Translations under genes and position numbers: made by a program
Source: Aphis gossypii
Taxonomy: Eukaryota > Arthropoda > Insecta > Hemiptera > Aphididae
NCBI RefSeq assembly: GCF_020184175.1
Contig: NC_065532.1
Location: 39,804,287-39,868,286 of the forward strand
DNA: 64,000 nt
Direction of reading: 5' to 3'
In this document: positions 29,151-43,330 of the stretch, in pieces
Layout of the letters: each line of letters starts with the position of its first letter
Position numbering within the stretch: position 1 is the stretch's first letter
Notes under the pieces: generated by a model
Databases searched by the model: none
The model's input: only the letters and a program-made list of their open reading frames with translations
Told to the model about the DNA's origin: nothing

Positions 29151-30003
29151 TTTATTTTTTATTTTATATTCCGAGTTATATTATATTATAAATATAAACA
29201 TATACATACATCATAATATAATATGTATGTCTTTCAGATAAACTAACGTTCGTTTGCGGTACTTTGCATACGAAATTTGAGTCATATATCTTGGTATAAC
29301 GAGAGGCTATTATAATATATACTTCGTATATTTACAATAAATTAAAAAGTGAAAAGGTGCATGCTTAAGACGCGCGTATACAGGGTGTCTCACTTAGGTC
29401 TGACATATATTTATATGCAATTTAAATGTACATCGTCGAATGACTATGATATACAATATTTCAATTGCATCCGGTCGTCGTCAATCAACGGCACTGGCCG
29501 TGTGTATAGCTATATTTTATATTGGAAATTCGTTCACCTGCTTAGCGGGACGATAATTTTTTTTTCTAAAATTCACTTCGCCCCCACACGGCACTTATAG
29601 GTATATGTATCTGAATATCTATAACTATTGCGACCCGTGTAGCATATACCTACAACAGTTCCGTCGCAGCTGTCTTCGGCCTCGGCGGCGCTATATATAC
29701 GCGCGCATAGATAACATCGACGCACACCTGTTACGACATTTTTCGCCGGTGGATAATCATAATACCGCTTGCTGGGGATAGCTGTGTAGCTTAGGACCAC
29801 GTGCTATACGCGCGCAGTCAAAACAATAGGTAGTAAGTCGTTGAAAGTTGCGCAAATAAAAAAATAAAATAAATAATAACAAACACACAGATTCGTATTA
29901 TAGGACAAGTCGCGCGCGTGCGCGTGAGTTTTATACAGTGCGTATTATACATTGTCTTTGTCCTCTATTTGTACAAAGGCGAGATGTATATACTATACAC
30001 ATA

Positions 30004-30026
30004 ATATATATATATATATATATATA
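30004..30026. repeat. AT microsatellite
   Basis: A pure AT run of 11-12 units in intron 2, followed by a short GC-richer patch. Confidence 0.9.
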
Positions 30027-30457
30027 CGTAAATTTTTACCGAGCACCACGAGCTCGGTATCTTATTGCGCGCGCCAAACCCGACTTATCCATATAAGGGC
30101 CAAATGCATTAACCTCGCGACGACGGCGGAACAAATAGAACAAAACGCCCCTGTTTGTATTTAAATCACATATCCCTTTTTCTTTATTATTATTATTATT
30201 ATACTATTTTTTTTCTTATTTAACTTCACTTATTATTTCTCTCTTGCTCGCCCTTCACTCGTGCCGAACTCCTCTTCGGCCTGCATCACCACCGCCTCGT
30301 CTGTACCGTTCGTTTAAACATAATATCATATACATATATTTATATATATATAGTTTTATATTATATATTAGAACGCGTCGTAAGACGTCTTTGCCGATGT
30401 CAATTAAACGTGCGGAAATTCGCTTAGTGGTTGCAATATTATTTACATACACAGTCA

Positions 30458-30465
30458 AACCGGTT
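30458..30465. promoter_or_regulatory. AACCGGTT palindrome (Grainyhead-type site)
   Basis: A perfect AACCGGTT octamer, the consensus of the Grainyhead/CP2 family, lies within intron 2 of the Sox gene. It is the first of three copies in the window, all in this intron. Binding is inference from the motif alone. Confidence 0.35.
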
Positions 30466-33400
30466 GGTTACCTTAGAAAATTCGATACATCGCACCGCCA
30501 CCGACGTAGTCGTCCTCATACCTATCTAATCCTTGCGCAAAGTCGTTTTTATATTTTAACGCTACAATACCTATATGATCACCCTCGCGCGTATATATTT
30601 ATCACGAACGATGATAAAACACCGTTGTTTATGGGTATAATTATAAATGTACCAGGTATAAAAAAAAAAAATAATAATAATAATAAAAACAAACACATTT
30701 TACGATTACACTCTGCGAACATAATGTACACAATCGTTATTTTTTTATTGAAATGTGTCTGACACAAATGTGTATTATTGTTCTATTGCCTACCACGTGA
30801 TTCGATTGGCAATTTTAAACTGTATAATAACTGTGTCGTACTACATCAGCTAATACTTGTAACAATATAACTATCGAAAGTAAAACTATACCTACTATTA
30901 TTATTTCATGCCTGGTAAATATTCAGAATATTTTAAAAACCAAACGGATGTCTAATAACACAATAGATGGTAATCAAAATATCTCTTGTTCGGCTGTGTT
31001 ATTTGCTCGTTTCAATTAAAAACTATACACATTAATAATATTGATAAGATCTTCAACAGTAATCGTTGTCCGCTAACATAAAAAACACACTACCGTATAT
31101 AATAAAAAGTGATATATTCATTGATATGGTATAATACGGTTTTTATTTTTTATTCCGTCGTTTAAGCGATTGACTTTGAAATGTATCTGAGTATAGTGGA
31201 GCTTGCTTTCAATGTATTATGCGATCGGAAACTCGATCAAATAATATAATTATAAATAAATGATGGCTGACAATTATATGCTTTTAAATAAAAGCTTGTT
31301 TGTAATATTTGCATATTGGTAAGTTTATTTTCTTATTTAATTTTGTGTCAAGGTGATAATATACCACTGTGTATACGTTAATAAAGTTTAAAAGGATTAA
31401 CCAATTAAACGTAATTGAAATTCTACTACAATTCGTAACTTTACTAATGTATGGTTAGGTGCTTATACTTAATAGTTTTTGATGTTTCTGCTAATCTTTA
31501 TACCAATTCCCAAAAAATTTGAAGCTTTAACAAAAAGAGGAATTTTTTCAATAATTGTCTTATTAAACTAGATATAAACGAGATTCAACACATCCAGAGT
31601 CTTCGTATATAAGTAATAACCGTCATTGCAGCCGGACAATGATCGTGTAATGACGTGTACATTATTGTTTTACCGTTTACGGGCAGACTATATACCATAT
31701 TATATTAATATATATAAAAAACGAACGTCCGAAACGCACTGAAATGTCAATCCGCTCGTCAACAGCACCGCAGTCTCATGTTTTCGTTATTTTTTCCTCT
31801 CCTCCTCCCGCCCTCTTACAGTATAATCGTTTCGGCCGAATTGTAATTTTTATTTTCGACACACGGTGAAAACTCGTAAAAAACTCATAACAATATCGTA
31901 CCTATACACGAAGAGCGTAATACCTACGTATAATATACCTATATTATATTATATTATATTTCGGCCAGCTGTGAAAATAATAAATAAAAATAAAAATAAA
32001 AAGAACGCTTTCCAAACTCGAGTGACGTTTAAAAGTCCACTGCCGCCACCACATAAAAAGATAAGAAGGCGGTTGAGCAGTTTCTTACCATATACATTAT
32101 ATATTATAGTGCATAATATAGGCATATAATACGCTACATATATATATAGTAAGAGGCGTTGGCTGAAGCACTGCACACGGTGCGTACACACCAACAGACC
32201 GACATTGGAGTTCATAGGTCACCTCGACTCGTTATGTTTTATGGTTCTGGTTACATTTTGCGTTTTTTTTTTTTTTTATCTTAATCCTTTTTCGCGCGTG
32301 TTCTGACCGCAACCCTAGTGATGTTATTAGTTATATATATATTTAAATGCATATATTTTGCTTTCGCCCCCACTACCTTCACTCGACGAACACATTTGCA
32401 CACACACACAAGTATTCTCGGCTGTGGCTTCCCTGGAGTGGGTTTTTATTTATTTTTTTCAATTTGAATGTTCGCGCTTCTCACTTGACTACCAAACGCC
32501 GCCGCCACAGCCCCCCGTGGGGCATAAAGGATCTGTGGGCGCGGCTCCTGCTGGTGACAACAAGCCTTCCGGCATGTCCTTTATTTTATGGCTCGAAAAT
32601 AGTTGTTTCTTTTTTTATATTTTTGGTATATTTTTTTTATCTCGTTTCATTTCTGTTTTTTTCCCCAATATTATCGCAGTTCGAATCGGAACATATTTAA
32701 TCGTCTTGAAAATCCGTCGTACATAAGTTCAGTCGACAACATAATAATTTTGTACAAACTTGTTTTTCTCGAATTTTTATCAATTTTTCTAAAATAAAAT
32801 CACGGAGTTTGTGTGGTTTATTAAATCTCGTATCTCAAATGCAACAACAAAAAGTTCAGATCACAAATATTTAAAACGACACGCGGTCGAGATACTCATC
32901 TCGCATCGACTTACAGACGTATAGATCTCATACCTATTATACATAAAATAACTCACTTTTTTTTTCTGTAAATATTTGTCGTCGACAATGTTGATAAGGA
33001 AATATCATTAAATTTATTTAGAATTTATATTTTGAAGGCTTACAGGCTCACAGCATAGGTATTACATGCAGCCGTCTTTATCGTATAATATGTATTTTAC
33101 AAATGTATAATATTAATATTTTAATGTGTTATATAACCTAAATTATACTCTTGTACTTTACCTACTGTTGTGTACTATTGTTAAGCCATCCACAACAGTA
33201 TTACGAATTGTTTCGCTATGTTATAAAATAGTATACATCACTATCGTGCATACCCAATAATGTCTGCAGATATAGCCCATCGGAAACTGAAGGAAATACA
33301 CTCTCAAGGTCCGAGATTAATTAAGACGCTCGGCCGGATCGGTTCGGTTGGATAGCGCAAGGTTATAGACGAGTTGCACAACCATAATATATGGACCCGC

Positions 33401-36400
33401 GCTGTCGTATGCTTATATATGCATACATACCAATGTATTTTTTTCTTCTCTTTTATGTCGAAAATTGAAACAAAAGATTTGAGAAAAAATTAAATCCCGG
33501 AGGTGGTGGTGCGACGACGTTTATGTTTATTATCGTTGACGTTATTCTCGTTAAATTGGGTTTAAATATTGTTTTTACAAAAATTATAATATCATATATT
33601 ATTATTATATTATATAGGTGTTATAATATCTTATCGTCATCGCAGCTAGTATAAGACTATATGCGATGATATTGCCGTCGCCGGGAGGACCAACGCGTAC
33701 GGCTCCTGTCCCGGGCATAAACACCGACGAATGTGTGTACTAATAATCTATTAGTAAGTCTGGTGTATGTAATAACTTAAGATTTACCGGTGACGATAAT
33801 GTATACAAAGAAACCGCTATTGTGTCCGTAGCCACTGCGTAATTTATGGTTTTAAAATGGGTTCTCTCTAGAAGCCGGTATATAATATGTGAGATGATAT
33901 ATACATATATACATACCTATACAGACACACACGCACACTCACACACGTAAAAAAAAAAACTGAACCAGAATAAGGTACCGTTTGCCGCCAGCGTGTGTTC
34001 GTGTGTGTGAGCTTATATATATATACTTACTATAACATGACAATATCGCTGACAGACCGCCAGAGGCATGGATTCGGCGGCAGCGGTCGCGGCGGCGGCG
34101 TATATGTATACGGTTTTCTTTCCATGTATATGATAATAATATTTGTAATTTAAATCAGCATTATAGTATAAAGATCTGGTTTGTGTGCGCAAAGAAAAAA
34201 ATAAATAAATAACAATATGGGTATACACATTATTTCACATATATACGTATATATTATATAATATGGTGAACCCTCTCGCCGCGCAGCAGCAGTATCGAAA
34301 GAAAGATAGTCTCGCTGGAATAAAAATGTCAATGTATGACAGTCGCTGGCCATTTGTTCACCGATCGTGTACATTGTGTATGTATAATAATATTATGTGT
34401 TTGTGCGCGTGCATTTTTTCCTAGTCCGTTTGTGTATGATATATAAATATAAATGGTCGTCTCTTGTTATTCGATTAATCGTAAACGTATTTGTATAAAA
34501 TATATATGTGTGTGAGTGCAGGTATACATAATTTTTATACATTATTCTATTTTTTTATTTTACGTTCATATTGTCTATAGTATGTTTAATATGTGTTTTA
34601 TCTCTCATAGAACCGTACTCGTCGCGCTTTTAATTATATTATATTTTAATGTCTAACGGTTCCCCAAATATCATGTACGTGGACTTATTATCAAACTATT
34701 ATTTCCTAATGACCGGACATTGAACACATATCAATATAGGTTACCTATATATAATATACAGCTATTACATTAGGATTAAGTATATGATAGCAACTAGAAG
34801 AAAGAATTAATATTTTTTAATAACAAAATGGTGAAGTCTTGATGTTATTACAATATTCACTTTATGGTAAACCTAATATAATTGAACATAGACATGTTTA
34901 TTGTATTATACGAATAATGCATTATAAAACTAGTATTAAAGTACTCGAATTTCACTTGCAGCCAAAACCGATTATCCAATTAGTATTTCTAATTATAAAT
35001 AATGAATATTATACATATTATAAATATATATTATTATGAATAAAATATTAATTGACCCAGATTAAATTCAGTACATAACACTTAAACTATCTAGATATAC
35101 AAAAACGTATTTACATTAATTTGAATGATGTTAATTAAATTAGGGCATTGAGTTGTAGATAATAAATTAATAATCGAACTATTGCAAAACTAAACAACAT
35201 ACATTATGTTTAAAAGGATATGCATGCACTTGTTTTGAATACAGAATAGCTGTATACCTATATACTGACTACTACGTCCTTTTATATTCTTCAGTTCACA
35301 GGTTAATAAAAAGTTACCATTGCAATATTCATGTACCTACAATATATCCAGTATAATAATATATTATTTTTGTTTTTATAAAAATCCCAAAAGTTTGTTT
35401 CGATTTTTTACAATATTAGATAACTGTAAAATATGTATTGGCTAAGATTTAACATTTATAAATAGATTTCAGTGTGATCCATAAACTGTCCGTGGTCAAT
35501 CACTTACCTTCGATATTCGTCTTTTTTAATTTCAAATCTATGTGTGAAATGCTGCAGGACAACTTTTTACAGAGTAAAAAAATGTTTAACAGTACTTATT
35601 GGTGAACAGAACTGATCGTTTTAAAATGCATGAAAAAAAATAATAAAAAAAGTCAATAGCACGCGTGTACGAATTTCCCTCACAGACGGTTTGCCGCCGG
35701 GCACTCCACTTGTTGCGCGCCACCTGCGCCTTTACAACTCTATATATTATACATGTCATGTTTATTGTGATTGACGCCGAGTGTACCGCAGTAATCACAA
35801 CGTTCTTTTTTTATAGACTCTTTTCAAATTCCTCATTATTACTTATTTGATCATTATAATAAATACAAAATATGCGGTGACGGCGATGGCGACGGTGAAT
35901 TGCGCATCATATTATCGATTGGTGATTTATGATTATATTATATGGAATAACACCTCTCGGCGAATGGTTCAAAGCGAAATCCGACCGCAAGCGCCTCTTT
36001 TACGAGCTTGGACTTCTGCCCCTCTTTTGATCTCTCTTCCACCGTAAATTCCTTTAATATATAATGTACATAACTCTGACTGTACGTTTCACGCTGATTT
36101 TCTTTCGTTTTCCAAATACTATTTAAAATAAATCTGTGTCGTTAATGCGGTGAGTATTGTACCGTTATACATTAATACGAAGAGTGGTGTTACTTTTATT
36201 ATTTCATATAAAATTTAAAATTCGTAAATACCTAACGGCTTTTGTGTTGTTATTGTCATCGACGAACATGAGTGGGTGTTATTATAATAATATATACTCG
36301 GTGCGGTACAACGACAATTGAGTAATATCGCACATTGGCGACATACTAACAAATTAATCCGAAAACATGACTACATTAACGTTTATGACTTTACGAGTAC

Positions 36401-38781
36401 CTTTACACCATTATCGAGGGCAAAACAAAAAACAATTTACATTTACGTATTGTCCTGCTTAAAATGATTACTGTCACGGTTTCCGCATGTTGTGAGATGT
36501 ATATATTATATTATTTCTCTGAGTGCGCGCGAGTGTGTAGGTGAATTGAGATTATGTATATTGTTTTTTAAAGATTTAAATTATATTGTATTTAATGATA
36601 TTAACCATCATTTTCTTACACCCACTAAAATATTTTCAGACAAAGATTTAGTGGGAATTTTTTTTATAGATCTCTTAAACCTCAAAACACTCGACACTCG
36701 GCAGTAAAACATTGTAATTTGTAATATACTAAATATATAATTATTATAGATCCAGGACGTCGTATAAAATATAACCTCGACTTAAGTTATACCATTATAA
36801 ATATAGACAAATTTTTTGGTCGAATTTAGTTATTATTCAAAATATTTATTACAGTAAGTTAACAAACCTAACTGAATATCCTTGTTATAAATATACAATT
36901 TTCTCGAGAAATTTTAATTAAAAATTATTATCGTATAATAATTAAAATGTATGTATACTAGCAATGTGTACTTTTATTCAAGATATTATTTATATACAAA
37001 ATATTATTTTTGAGTCCTTTCTTATTGTATAAAAATTTAAAAATAATATTAATTAATTATAATTAATAACTAATAAGCATCATAAAATATTTGCATTTGA
37101 ACAATTCAGGTTGATAATCCTAAGTATTAAATAAAATAATAAATGTAAATGCGTACAATACGTGTATCGCTGTATATGCAGTAATTTTGCACTTAATACA
37201 AATAACTTATTGGAACAACTGAAAATGTGTTAAGAAATTGTTTAAGCATTGTACATAATCGATATAAGAAGTAAAAAAAAAAAAAAAAACGGAAACAAAA
37301 TTAACAAACGAGAAGTAAATGTGGTATAATGCAATATATAATATCATATATTTCATATAAATTAAAATTATTTAATGTGGCACTATTTTATCTGCGAATG
37401 TATACTTTATTGAGATGAAGTTCTGGTTTGGAATAATTAAAAATACTATCTAATTTAGGTCAATTTTGGTGACTTGATTAAAAAAACCACTTGAAATATC
37501 CATCGTTATAATAAAAATGTATTATGTGTAAGCAAAATAAATTCTAATTTAAACGCTGCGTTATATATAGAGAGGTGTTTAAAACAGCATATCCCTTCAA
37601 CTGTTTACATTACATCATAAACCTTCGAGATTAAAATCCTCATGAAATTAACAAATATGACGTTGTCGGGCCGATCAATACTTGTGTCTCCACTAAACAA
37701 AACTATATAATATGCATTATGCATTTACAACAAAAATATGAAAACTCGAAAATTGGACAACTAAGACGGCGCGTTACCACGAGGGCTTTTTCATAAACCT
37801 GTTGATCAACGGAAAATATCCAAAATATTCGATTTCTATTAAGTAATGTAAAGAGTATACTCGTACATATTAAGGCCATTAATCACCTCGGACGTCTTAA
37901 CGCAATTGAATCGGGTGGGTCTAAATCCTCACCGAACTTCAGTGAAATTTACCGTTAGTATCATTTAGTAGACTACATCGTGAAGTTTTATAATCCCGCG
38001 GTCTTTGGTACGCGGTTGACAACTACGGTAAGATCGTTTATTCAAGTCATTGGGCGACTGCTGTCCAAATTATTGTGTAAATACAATAAATTGGCACGAG
38101 CCTGTTTTGCATTGTTTTCTATTGATTGTCATAATATTGAGGCAACGGTCATCGCCATCAGTCTCGATGCTGCGGATCAACGAAGAATTCGATCTAAGTG
38201 CCTATGGAACCCATGAATGCGTTTGAGGACATCGTCTCTGTGTGAGTTAATATATTATTATATAATATGATGTTGTTGATTGCAAGGATTAATTGTACAG
38301 ACCGACAAAACTATCACAAAACTAGTCGCCCATTTTCCAAGTGAAAAAAGATAAAAAGGAAAATGTACATTTACTCAGTCTTCGACTATATAATAATATT
38401 ATATAAAGTTTCTCGTCGTAGAAATAACGACAATTGCAAACATAGTACATTTACGTAATTATAAATTATATATATATGTATATATAAAATAAGTATATTA
38501 TTGTAAAAGTTTGCAAAATCCTGCAAGTAAGACCTTGATAATATAGTTATAATAAAATAAGCATAAATACAGCCATAAAATATCATTATGCAATTATGCG
38601 TTGTCGTCGCTTCGTATATTATTATTCATAAATGACACTTAGTGATGTAGTTACTATACAATATAGGTAATTACTATGAGGAAGTGTGGAATTGGTTCTT
38701 GGATCAAAATAAAATAATATATTACTCCAAATAGGTACGTGGCTTAATACATGAATCTCGATGTTGCGGATAGTTTATTAG

Positions 38782-38808
38782 ACTTATAATATAATATATA
38801 TTATAAGT
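38782..38808. repeat. Perfect AT-rich hairpin
   Basis: The 12-bp arms ACTTATAATATA and TATATTATAAGT are exactly complementary and separated by 3 bases. No run of T follows and no transcript is known, so it is recorded only as a structure. Confidence 0.85.
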
Positions 38809-39733
38809 ACCTACCTATTATACACGTATATTTACTATACTTATACAGATAAAACGAAAAAAAATTTCTACAGTCACAATTTACACTTATTGGGTAGAAA
38901 AAAACTCAACAAGTGTTGTTTGCGTAGCAAAGTTTTCGCAACAGCGTATGATTTACGAGTGTGTTTTATAACTATATATATGCTCATAATATATATAGGT
39001 ATTCACGTAAATCGTTTGCCGACAAAGAAAGGGACGTCTGTGGTCATTCACGCGCTTGTTCCCCGTCGGCGGGTGATTATTTTAATATATTATTGTATGG
39101 TGTGCTGTACATATAGTATAATATTATGATATAATGTATATTAATTATTATTTTAATTGTATTGATTTCCATATAAAGCTGTATACTTATGTAATATAAA
39201 TATATATGACGTACAGTATTATAATACTTCTTGTACCCTGCTATAATATTTTCCGCTATATTATATCATCGCAAGTCCGCAACCGATGTAGGTACCTATA
39301 AAGGCAACGAATTGACTCTTTTCCGTCGAATCGCCTATATTTATAATAATATAATAATAATACAAACCCCAAGGTGACGGCGGCGGCGGCGGTGTCGGCG
39401 ATAATAATAATTTAACGCTTTTACATATCGGCTCGATGCGTTGCCGCCGCCGCCGCCGTCGTCGTTCCATACTTAGACTCGAGCAACTATTATATATTAT
39501 ATATACGACGTGCGCGTAGACGTTTAATGTGTGTGTGTGTACACTGAGCGCGCGATGAATATTTATAAGGGATATATTACGATTTGCATATTATACGTTT
39601 GGAAAAAAAAAAAAAGTAACCGTCCATCTGTCCTTGGTTGCGATTGGTCATTTGAATAAAATTTCCACTGTACACTATTTTTTTTTCCGTTCTCAATTTA
39701 TTTCACCTTACCGACGCCGCTGCCACCACCGCT

Positions 39734-39752
39734 GCCGCCGCCGCCGCCGCCG
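39734..39752. repeat. GCC trinucleotide repeat
   Basis: A run of about six GCC units within the 39.25-40.2 kb island. A second run of about six units is at 39838-39855, directly after a TAA run. Confidence 0.9.
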
Positions 39753-39811
39753 CTTCTCTTCGGGTCGCCTGCTGCAGTCAGCCCTATACAGCGTGCACCA
39801 AGCGCGCAGAT

Positions 39812-39836
39812 TATAATAATAATAATAATAATAATA
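39812..39836. repeat. TAA trinucleotide repeat
   Basis: About eight TAA units adjoining a GCC run. This abrupt switch from AT-only to GC-only repeats occurs within 3 bases. Confidence 0.9.
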
Positions 39837-39965
39837 CGTCGCCGCCGCCGCCGCCAGTTTACCGGGCTTGCATTTATTTATTATTTTTTTATTATAATTT
39901 TTTTCTCTCTTCGCGTTCTCCACTCGAATGGTATCCGCCGGACCCGTCGACAGACTCCGCCGCGT

Positions 39966-39973
39966 AACCGGTT
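39966..39973. promoter_or_regulatory. AACCGGTT palindrome within the CpG island
   Basis: The octamer is the centre of a perfect 12-bp palindrome, GTAACCGGTTAC (39964-39975), and matches the Grainyhead consensus. It lies inside the strongest CpG-rich island of intron 2, which raises its plausibility as a functional site. Confidence 0.4.
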
Positions 39974-40167
39974 ACACGGACGCCGCCGCCGCCGATATTT
40001 GTGCGTGATTCCGTATAGGCGGAGCTTGGGGGACGGGTTATGCGCACCGTTTTTCCCCTACCCGACTCGGCGGACTACCTCCTCACCGGCAGTGGCGGCT
40101 GTCGTCTCCGCGGCGTACGAAATCTCGCCGCCAGCGCACGTGCACACCGCCAAACCGATATCGTTAC

Positions 40168-40189
40168 TATTATTATTATTATTATTATT
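40168..40189. repeat. TAT trinucleotide repeat
   Basis: About seven TAT units at the 3' edge of the CpG-rich island. It accounts for the poly-Leu frame seen here. Confidence 0.9.
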
Positions 40190-42249
40190 GTTATTACATA
40201 ATTATAATATTACATTAGGTAGGTATCTAATATTATATTATGGGTCTGTCTAATATTTAGGTATTATCCGATCTCATTTGTATCTATCCATCATAATATA
40301 ATAAATAATATATTATTTGCGTCATACGAGTCCTGCTGCAGCAGTCGTCGAATCCTTCAAACACCACCGTTGTTATACTTTAATTCGATTCCTCAACGTA
40401 AAGTATTTCGCCCAAACATCGATACGTCTAAGTATAATAGGCCTAAAGTATTGAAACGACAGCCTGAGCCCTAAATCGATGTTAATTCGCCAATAGGTTT
40501 TTCTGATAGCAAATTATCTAATATAATATTATATTAAACCGTTTTTCAGTTTCACACTTCGTTGTGATTCGTATACTATGTAGTATTTAGTTGTATATTA
40601 TATACTGTTATGTAGTGATGCACTGTGTGTAATATGTAGTTATTGACCATATATACCGAATATTGTTTGAAATTATAATCAGCACTATATTTTATAGTGT
40701 ATAATACTTTCATATCATTTGTATTATATTATAAAAATTAAAACTTTATTTCAGACACGTGTAACTACACATTATAATACATATAGGTACATATAGGTAG
40801 ATACGCGCGTTTATCCATATATCTTTAAATACGCACCTAAAACAGTCGTATTATATTCATTTTCGACGTAATTCCCGCAATTGCATGTGTTTATGTATAT
40901 GTAAATTATATTTTGTTAATAACCGTGTGCAGCTGACCGTATAGTATAAAATTGCTTTAACCATAACCTTCGGACCGATTCGGCGCGTTTTAAAAGCAAT
41001 ATAGTTGTATAATATGTGACCATATAACTTGTTGCTCCTATATAAATCTATATGTTGGTTAAGTATACAATTTATTTTCGTTGTATATTTCTTTTAAGTT
41101 TACCCTTTACATAATTTTTTACAGTATCAGATTATAACATAATATATTTGATATCTAATAGTTCTAATAAATATTGTCTTTTCATGATGATTGTGTAATT
41201 GCATGAACTGTTGTTAGGTATATATATAGTGTATACATAGCGTATAATGCTTTTTATGATTTTGTGTTTTCGGTTGTCCTTATTTTTTCTAGTAACAAAT
41301 GTATGTACCAACCTTACTAAGTTACAAACAATAATAATGACAAAACTTCACTTATTTAGAACCATATAAAATATTGGAAAAGTATAGAATAATATATTAA
41401 TTTAATTAAACGAATTATAATTAAAAATTGTATAGTATTTTTTAAAGTTTTATAAACAATAGAATTACGTAATATAATTGATCATTCATTTTTCTAATAA
41501 ATTGTCCTCTGTTATATTGTATACATATTATTTACCTATACGTTTTAGTTTAAGTTATTTAAACAGTTTCTTCAAATTATAGAATATACTATATAGTTGA
41601 TACTATTTGTATTATATACTATTTCATCGCTTTTAAAATGTATTTAATTTCTGTAATCGCGTGTAAAGTTTTTAAAAAAAAAAGAATTTTTAAATTAATT
41701 TACGTTTTTTTATTTTTGTTATTGTTTACGAACTTAAAATTGTTCACATTTGTTGATTTATTCGTCATTCAGGTATATTATAAGTAATATTACTAAAATA
41801 TTTTATTGGCATACAAGCAATAAGCTTTAGGTATATAAGTTATATAGCTATATAGCTATATAGTTATATTACAAGTGCATATTAAATTATTTTTATACAC
41901 AAAAGTACTTACTTGTTGCTATGGCGTATTTTATGCAAATAAAATTAATATAAAATTGTTTTTAAATTACCTTTAATAGCCGATTTGGTTGATTAAATTG
42001 TAAATTATACGTAAGCTTTTCTCAGAAAAAAAGTAGGCAGTCCATAATTAAGTTAATTTAACAAACGTTAGTATACACGGTATTTATCTAGATTTGTATA
42101 TTATTATCCCTTTTTTTATTAGTTTAATTTAAATTTGTTTTTTATTTTTCTTCAAAAACCTTAAATTGGTATTTTTTTTCTATGTTGTCTAAAATTTCAA
42201 AGATAACAGAGACCCACGTACCGATTTATTTATTTTTTTTTTTACGTCT

Positions 42250-43330
42250 TTCTTCGTGTTCATCGCGTTTTCCGTTCAGCTGACCACGTACGTGTCAAAC
42301 GTTCGTCGCGCGCGATGACATTACATTATATAGTTATATACGCACTCATACATATTATATACGTACCTATATAGCGAACGGGGCGGTGTGGCGGCGGCGG
42401 CGGCGGTCATTATGAATTACGACGGTATAAAAATGTCATAAAGGTGTGAACGCGAGGAAGAGCGACGCGGGGTCGGACGCACACGCGCTGCAGACAACGG
42501 ACGAGATTAATAAGAGAGGAAAAAAGGAAAAATTCGTAACGGTCGAAATTACCCCGATAATTATTGGCGTGGGGTATAAAGGTGAATGCGTGTAATAACT
42601 ACAACACCGAAGACCGTGCGCGCGCGCGGTGCAGAGCACGTGACAAAACCGACCCGGACGATTTGTATGCAAAACTGTGGGTGCATAATACACACACACA
42701 CACACACACACACATATCTATTATATAGTAAAATAATAATAATTGTAATCATCACGAATCCCGAAAAAAACACATAGGTCCCGAGAACAATAGACGATCG
42801 CAATTAGCTGTTTAAACGTCCGTTTAGAGCTGCATGGATCACGACTCTGCGCGCGTTGTACCTATATGCACACGCGCATGCAGTGTATAGTATTAAGGGA
42901 GTCGTGGAATAACGAAAATAAAAAATTTAATATACTATATTATAATAATAATCGATTTATATACGTTTATTATACACGCGCTCACACTGTAGTCACACTG
43001 TACATATGCATAATGTATATACGTAGCGTATATTCATTTTTTTTTTTTTTTAACTCGCAGGACAAGGCGCGCTCCTTAACCCACTCGTACGGCGTATAAT
43101 ATACGTATATTATTTCTATTTTTGTATGTGTTCCTATATACCCTTTATGTTTCGCGCGTGCGTGTACTTATGTGTGTTTATATATAATGGGTCGCTAGCC
43201 GCTATCCCGATATTAGTGATTTCGTCATTCCGACCACGAATCCGACAGGAAACGCCTTCCGTCGCGCCCAGCAAGCTTTCTGTGACGGCAGTGGCGACGA
43301 CGGCGGCGACGGGCGCATCATGAGCAATAT
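42250..43330. promoter_or_regulatory. GC-rich island with GGC and CA tracts
   Basis: A GGC run (42390-42406), a 12-unit CA run (42691-42714) and several CG-rich segments lie in an otherwise AT-rich intron. The part at 43238-43323 is open on both strands. On the + strand it reads RQETPSVAPSKLSVTAVATT before a TGA at 43321-43323, with AATAAA about 30 bases further on. That could be a short terminal exon, but AATAAA is frequent in this DNA and no good acceptor was seen. A regulatory element is the simpler reading. Confidence 0.3.
42691..42714. repeat. CA microsatellite, 12 units
   Basis: A perfect CA run that generates the poly-Thr-His and poly-Cys-Val frames on opposite strands. Confidence 0.95.

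Larger units (their letters stand above)
39250..40200. promoter_or_regulatory. CpG-rich island with CCG and TAA trinucleotide tracts
   Basis: This is the most GC-rich island of intron 2. It holds CCG/GCC runs (for example 39734-39752 and 39838-39855, plus blocks near 39.38 and 39.44 kb), a TAA run (39812-39836), a TAT run (40168-40189) and a 12-bp palindrome GTAACCGGTTAC (39964-39975). Frames across it give only poly-Arg, poly-Ala, poly-Leu or poly-Tyr products, so it is unlikely to be coding. Its composition resembles that of the Sox promoter island at 9.4-10.4 kb. It could therefore be an internal promoter, an enhancer or the 5' end of a non-coding transcript. Direction cannot be assigned. 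Confidence 0.4.

Noticed and set aside
30244..30762. 172-residue + strand open frame
   Set aside because: Its composition is dominated by Ile/Tyr/Asn from TA and AAT repeats. No domain is visible, and overlapping frames on the other strand are similarly open.
32347..32726. Two overlapping frames of 117 and 122 residues
   Set aside because: Both extend through T-rich low-complexity sequence. Only the central 80-bp GC-rich patch is worth a look and is reported separately.
37980..38216. 78-residue + strand open frame with varied composition
   Set aside because: There is no recognised domain, no splice sites fitting the Sox gene, and a single frame of this length is expected by chance in 64 kb.
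38209..38223. 15-bp echo of the Sox HMG exon (ACCCATGAAYGCGTT, also at 27743-27757 with one difference)
   Set aside because: It would encode PMNAF, but the flanks do not match the HMG box and the reading frame is not continued, so chance is the likelier explanation.
43066..43100. CTCGCAG followed by a short open frame, tested as the missing Sox exon
   Set aside because: The translation does not resemble the second half of an HMG box and soon meets a stop.
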